Assembly (NCBI RefSeq): GCF_014650755.1
Contig: NZ_BMVO01000009.1
Coordinates: 1 to 64,000, forward strand
Length of the DNA: 64,000 nucleotides
Reading direction: 5' to 3'
Source: Streptomyces chryseus
Lineage (GTDB): Bacteria > Actinomycetota > Actinomycetes > Streptomycetales > Streptomycetaceae
Part shown: positions 60,509 to 64,000 of the stretch, in pieces
Layout of the letters: every line of letters begins with the position of its first letter
Position numbering within the stretch: the first letter of the stretch is position 1
The notes under the pieces: generated by a model
Database searches by the model: none
The model's input: only the letters and a program-made list of their open reading frames with translations
Told to the model about the DNA's origin: nothing
Translations under genes and position numbers: made by a program

Positions 60509-61869
60509 GCGGGACGACCGACGCCACCGCGTACGACGGCCTGCCCGAGGCCGTCACCGAGATCTTCGGCGAGGAGGCGACCGCCGAGCGCGGCTACGAC
60601 CTGCTCACCGTCGACGTGCCGACCGGCTCGTGGATCGCGGCGCTGGAGATCGCGCGGGACAAGCTGGGCTGCACGTACTTCGACTGGCTGAGCGCGGTCG
60701 ACGAGCCGGGCACGGGCTTCCGCGTCTGCGCCCACGTCGTCGCCCTCGAAGGCGGCACGGTCCGGCGCCTCCTGCTGCGTACGACCGTCCCGCACGCGGC
60801 GCCCGCCGTGCCCACCGCCGTCGAGGTCTACGCGGGCGCGCAGTGGCACGAGCGCGAGACCCACGAGATGTTCGGCGTCGAGTTCACCGGCCACCCGCAC
60901 CTGGTGCCGCTCCTCCTGCCCGAGGGCTTCGAGGGCCACCCGCTGCGCAAGGACTTCGTCCTCGCGGCCCGGGTCGCCAAGGCGTGGCCGGGCGCGAAGG
61001 AGCCGGGCGAGTCGGACCACGGCGGCCCCAAGCGCCGTCAGATGCTGCCGCCGGGCGTCCCGGACCCGAACGACTGGGGCCCGCAGAAGGACCAGCTCCC
61101 GCCGGCCCCGGCCCGCCCCGCCCGCACCCCGCGCGCGGCCGGTGCGGCAGGAGCCGCCGACCGCCCGCCGCGCCGCGCGCGCAGCGTCGCGGAGGGCTCG
61201 GCGACCCAGGCCGCGGCGACCACGGCGGCCGAGGCCGCTGCGCCGTCCGCCGAGGCGACCGCCTCGAGGCCGCCGCGTCGTGCGCGCAGCGTGACGGAGG
61301 GCTCGGCGAGCCAAGCGGCGGAGGCGGCGACGCCGGCGGCGGAGGCCACGGCCCCGAGGCCGCCGCGTCGTACCCGCAGCGCCTCGGAGGGCTCCGCGAG
61401 CCAAGCGGCGGAGGGGGCGACGCCTGCCACCGAGACGCCGGCCGAGCCGGCGGGGTCCGCCGAGGCCGACGCTGCCGAGGTCCGGCCCGCCCCGGCGGCG
61501 CCGGCGCGCAGCGCGGACGCGCCCTGGCACCACGCGCGCCCCGCGTTCCAGGACGGGGACGAAGCGGACCGGCCGGAGAAGGCGGCCGCGACCAGAACGG
61601 GCGCGTCCGAGGACACGGACACCGACGCGGCGGCGGCTGCCGAGGCGGCGGCCGAAACGCCGCGCGGCGACGCGGGGGCCGCGAAGGAACCGCACGAGGT
61701 GCCGGGCAAGGACGCCGCCGGGCGGGACGCGGGCCAGGCCGACGCCGCCCAGGAGCCCGGCCAGGACGCCGCCGGAGCCGTCGGCTCCACCGACGAGAGC
61801 GCCACCGATCCCACCGATCCCACCGACACCACCGACACCACCCGCGACCGAGGGAGCGACGACGCGTGA
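60505..61869 (+). CDS. nuoC2: NuoC-like subunit with long repetitive tail, operon 2
   Basis: 454 residues. The first 190 form the 30-kDa domain (WHERETHEMFGVEFTGHPHL, then GHPLRKDFVLAARV). The remaining 260 residues are an Ala/Glu/Thr/Pro/Asp-rich tail not found in NuoC1. It contains three copies of a 30-36-residue unit beginning RPPRRxRSxxEGSAxQAA (about residues 220-320) and ends in acidic and DPTDTT repeats. The DNA copies diverge mainly at synonymous and small-residue positions. The next gene is nuoH2, so D, E, F and G are skipped. Confidence 0.88.
   Translation: MSGTTDATAYDGLPEAVTEIFGEEATAERGYDLLTVDVPTGSWIAALEIARDKLGCTYFDWLSAVDEPGTGFRVCAHVVALEGGTVRRLLLRTTVPHAAPAVPTAVEVYAGAQWHERETHEMFGVEFTGHPHLVPLLLPEGFEGHPLRKDFVLAARVAKAWPGAKEPGESDHGGPKRRQMLPPGVPDPNDWGPQKDQLPPAPARPARTPRAAGAAGAADRPPRRARSVAEGSATQAAATTAAEAAAPSAEATASRPPRRARSVTEGSASQAAEAATPAAEATAPRPPRRTRSASEGSASQAAEGATPATETPAEPAGSAEADAAEVRPAPAAPARSADAPWHHARPAFQDGDEADRPEKAAATRTGASEDTDTDAAAAAEAAAETPRGDAGAAKEPHEVPGKDAAGRDAGQADAAQEPGQDAAGAVGSTDESATDPTDPTDTTDTTRDRGSDDA
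61158..61446 (+). repeat. Three tandem in-frame repeats within nuoC2
   Basis: Three copies of about 90-108 bp, starting near 61161, 61269 and 61359. All encode the RPPRR-x-RS-x2-EGS motif and an Ala-rich spacer. Copies two and three are nearly identical at the nucleotide level through AGGCCGCCGCGTCGT and GGGCTC. Confidence 0.75.
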
Positions 61870-62834
61870 ACGACGTACTCGATGTCGCCCTGCGCCTGGT
61901 CGTCGTCTTCGCCGTGTTCATGGTCCTGCCGCTCGTCGTGGGCCAGACCGAGCACAAGGTGATGGCCCACATGCAGGGCCGCCTCGGCCCCATGTACGCG
62001 GGCGGCTTCCACGGCTGGGCGCAGCTCGTCGCCGACGGCGTGAAGTTCGCGCAGAAGGAAGACATCGTCCCGGCCGACGCCGACCGCCGGATCTTCCAGC
62101 TCGCGCCCGCCGTCGCGCTCCTCCCGTACCTCCTCGTGCTCGTCGCGATCCCGATCGGCCCCAGCGAGAGCGCGGTCGGCCAGGTCATCGACGCGGGCAT
62201 CTTCTTCGTGCTCGCCGTCATGGGCGTGGGCGTGCTCGGCTCGCTGATGGCGGGCTGGGCCTCGGCCAACAAGTTCTCGCTCCTCGGCGGCCTGCGCACC
62301 GCGGCCCAGCTCCTCGCGTACGAACTGCCGATGCTGCTCACCGCCGCCTCCGTGGCGATGGCGGCAGGCACCGTCTCGCTGCCCGGCATCCTGAACGCCT
62401 TCGAGTGGTGGTGGCTGCCGTGGCAGATCGTCGGCGCGATCGTGTTCTTCGTCGCCGGCCTCGCGGAGCTCCAGCGGCCGCCGTTCGACATGCCGGTGGC
62501 CGACTCCGAGATCATCTTCGGCGCGTACACGGAGTACACGGGCCTGCGCTTCGCGCTGTTCCTGCTCGCGGAGTACGCCGGAATCGTCGTCCTGTGCGGC
62601 CTGACCACCGTCCTGTTCCTCGGCGGCTGGCACGGCCCGTGGGGCGCGGACGGTCTCGGCTGGGTCTGGACGCTCCTGAAGACGGCGATCCTCGCGTTCG
62701 GCGTCATCTGGCTGCGCGTGACCTATCCGCGGCTGCGCGAGGACCAGCTCCAGAAGCTCGCCTGGACCGTACTCATCCCACTCGCTCTCGCGCAGATCGC
62801 GCTGACCGGAATCGTGAAGGTGGCGATCCAGTAG
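61866..62834 (+). CDS. nuoH2: NuoH-like subunit, operon 2
   Basis: 322 residues, eight predicted helices. It retains MAHMQGRLGPMYAGGFHGWA and the quinone loop LQRPPFDMPVADSEIIFGAYTEY with its acidic residues. It lacks the long C-terminal extension of NuoH1 (453 residues). It starts by GTGA overlap with nuoC2 and overlaps nuoI2 by 1 nt. Confidence 0.93.
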   Translation: MNDVLDVALRLVVVFAVFMVLPLVVGQTEHKVMAHMQGRLGPMYAGGFHGWAQLVADGVKFAQKEDIVPADADRRIFQLAPAVALLPYLLVLVAIPIGPSESAVGQVIDAGIFFVLAVMGVGVLGSLMAGWASANKFSLLGGLRTAAQLLAYELPMLLTAASVAMAAGTVSLPGILNAFEWWWLPWQIVGAIVFFVAGLAELQRPPFDMPVADSEIIFGAYTEYTGLRFALFLLAEYAGIVVLCGLTTVLFLGGWHGPWGADGLGWVWTLLKTAILAFGVIWLRVTYPRLREDQLQKLAWTVLIPLALAQIALTGIVKVAIQ

Positions 62835-63433
62835 TGCCCCCGATCCCCGGCTCCGGCCTCGCCAAGGGCCTGGCCGTCACGCTCCGCACGATGACGAAGA
62901 AGACCGTCACCGCGCAGTACCCGGACGTCCAGCCCGAACTCCCGCCCCGCACGCGCGGCGTGATCGGGCTGTTCGAGGAGAACTGCACGGTCTGCATGCT
63001 CTGCGCGCGCGAGTGCCCCGACTGGTGCATCTACATCGACTCGCACAAGGAGACGGTCCCGGCCGCCGTCGAGGGCGGCCGCGAGCGCAGCCGCAACGTC
63101 CTCGACCGCTTCGCGATCGACTTCTCGCTCTGCATGTACTGCGGTATCTGCATCGAGGTGTGCCCGTTCGACGCGCTCTTCTGGTCACCGGAGTTCGAGT
63201 ACGCCGAGACCGACATCCACGAACTCACGCACGAGCGGGACAAGCTCCGTGAGTGGATGTGGACCGTACCCGAGCCGCCCGCGCTGGACCCGGGCGCCGA
63301 GGAGCCGAAGGAGATCGCGGCGGCCCGCAAGGCAGCCGAAAAGCTCGCCGCGGCCCAGGAGCAGGCAGCAGCGCAAGCGCCGGCGGCACCGGAGCAGCCC
63401 GCCCGGCAGGAAGACGAGGGGCCCACCGAATGA
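62834..63433 (+). CDS. nuoI2: NuoI-like subunit, operon 2
   Basis: 199-residue ferredoxin subunit. Both [4Fe-4S] motifs are intact (CTVCMLCARECP and CMYCGICIEVCP). KTVTAQYPDVQPELPPRTRG is the membrane-surface helix region. The C-terminal 50 residues are Ala/Glu-rich, helical. In a NuoG-less complex it could take electrons directly from a soluble ferredoxin. It overlaps nuoJ2 by 4 nt. Confidence 0.93.
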   Translation: MPPIPGSGLAKGLAVTLRTMTKKTVTAQYPDVQPELPPRTRGVIGLFEENCTVCMLCARECPDWCIYIDSHKETVPAAVEGGRERSRNVLDRFAIDFSLCMYCGICIEVCPFDALFWSPEFEYAETDIHELTHERDKLREWMWTVPEPPALDPGAEEPKEIAAARKAAEKLAAAQEQAAAQAPAAPEQPARQEDEGPTE

Positions 63434-63990
63434 GCCACCTCGCCGCAGCCGCCGAGCAGGGATTCCTCTCCCCGACCGGCGTCGAGATCGCCTTCCTCCT
63501 CGTCGGCATCGCCACCCTCGGCGCGGCCGTCGTCACCGTCACGACCAAGCAGCTGGTGCACGCCGCCCTGTGGCTGGTCGTCGCGCTCGGCGGCCTGGCC
63601 GTCGAGTACCTCCTGCTGACGGCCGAGTTCATCGCCTGGGTGCAGGTCCTGATCTACGTCGGCTCCGTCGTGGTGCTCCTCCTCTTCGGCCTGATGCTCA
63701 CCAAGGCCCCCATCGGCCGCTCCCCGGACGCCGACTCGGGCAACCGGTGGGCCGCCCTCACGGTGGCCGTCGCCGCGGCCGCCGCACTCGTCTGGGTGGT
63801 CGTGGACGCGTTCCGCACGCAGTGGATCGACCTGGACGGACCGGCCCAGGGGTCGACCAGGGTTACCGGCGAGTTCCTCTTCCAGCACTGGGTGCTGCCC
63901 TTCGAGGCGCTCTCGGTCCTGCTGCTCGCCGCCCTGGTCGGCGCGATCGTCCTCTCCCGCAAGAGCGACAACGACAAGGAGCAGCGCTGA
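63430..63990 (+). CDS. nuoJ2: NuoJ-like subunit, operon 2
   Basis: 186 residues with five helices (VEIAFLLVGIATLGAAVVTV; HAALWLVVALGGLAVEYLLL; AWVQVLIYVGSVVVLLLFGL; ALTVAVAAAAALVWVVVDA; SVLLLAALVGAIVL). The third helix is the conserved one. It lacks the 100-residue tail of NuoJ1. The stop overlaps the next ATG by 1 nt. Confidence 0.92.
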   Translation: MSHLAAAAEQGFLSPTGVEIAFLLVGIATLGAAVVTVTTKQLVHAALWLVVALGGLAVEYLLLTAEFIAWVQVLIYVGSVVVLLLFGLMLTKAPIGRSPDADSGNRWAALTVAVAAAAALVWVVVDAFRTQWIDLDGPAQGSTRVTGEFLFQHWVLPFEALSVLLLAALVGAIVLSRKSDNDKEQR

Positions 63991-64000
63991 TGCACCTCGC
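63990..64000 (+). CDS. nuoK2: Start of nuoK-like gene, operon 2 (cut by window edge)
   Basis: Only ATG CAC CTC and two further bases are inside the window. The ATG overlaps the nuoJ2 stop by 1 nt. Assignment rests on the operon order. Confidence 0.6.

Overview
The window is high-GC actinobacterial chromosome, almost certainly Streptomyces. Codons end overwhelmingly in G or C, GTG starts and 4-nt ATGA/GTGA overlaps are common, and the gene content is Streptomyces-typical: XRE/DUF397 regulator pairs, futalosine-route menaquinone genes, a 14-gene nuo operon, KorAB and a second partial nuo operon. From memory, the order from the csp/mqnA pair through mqnC, nuoA-N, recQ, the polyprenyl synthase, kor, two kinases and nuo2 resembles the S. 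coelicolor SCO4505-4506 and SCO4550-4608 segments. No rRNA, tRNA, CRISPR array, insertion sequence or prophage was seen.

Layout. 1-3 kb: a DUF397/XRE pair, a divergent RsbW-like ATPase and an AraC regulator. 3-8 kb: an acyl-CoA ligase, a cold-shock gene with an attenuator-like leader, mqnA, a CDP-alcohol phosphatidyltransferase and a small secreted protein. 8-14 kb: mqnC, an amidohydrolase-like remnant, menG (ubiE type), glutaminase, a zinc-ribbon membrane protein and a geranylgeranyl-reductase-family flavoprotein (MenJ-like). 14-21 kb: accessory genes, namely a second XRE/DUF397 pair, a frameshifted helix-turn-helix gene, a serine hydrolase, a GlxA regulator with a divergent imine-reductase-like gene, and an NlpC/P60 hydrolase. 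21.5-37.6 kb: the complete nuoABCDEFGHIJKLMN operon behind a Rex-type operator. 37.7-52 kb: recQ, a Uma2 protein, fumarylacetoacetase, a long-chain polyprenyl diphosphate synthase, a CHRD/DUF3455 protein, a LolA-like protein with an ABC transporter, an M28 aminopeptidase, a lipoprotein, a VOC/CGNR divergent pair, an HxlR remnant and rarD. 52.4-55.5 kb: korAB. 55.7-59.3 kb: one response regulator and two paralogous histidine kinases. 59.5-64 kb: a second nuo operon in the order A-B-C-H-I-J-(K), cut by the window edge and lacking D, E, F and G.

How they work together. Much of the window makes or uses menaquinone. MqnA and MqnC build the naphthoquinone precursor from chorismate. The polyprenyl synthase makes the side chain, the MenG-like enzyme methylates the ring, and the GGR-family protein may saturate part of the side chain. 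Complex I (nuo1) reduces the quinone with NADH. KorAB should make reduced ferredoxin, and the neighbouring nuo2 lacks the NADH-input module. A ferredoxin-to-menaquinone route is an attractive but unproven reading.

The most notable unexplained signals are: an intrinsic-terminator-like hairpin in the csp leader; two TTACC-N4-GGTAA palindromes near mqnA; an A/T-ending codon island in nuoB1 that is absent from nuoB2; overlapping divergent, probably leaderless promoters in the 25-bp VOC/CGNR gap; and 30-36-residue repeats in the long NuoC2 tail.
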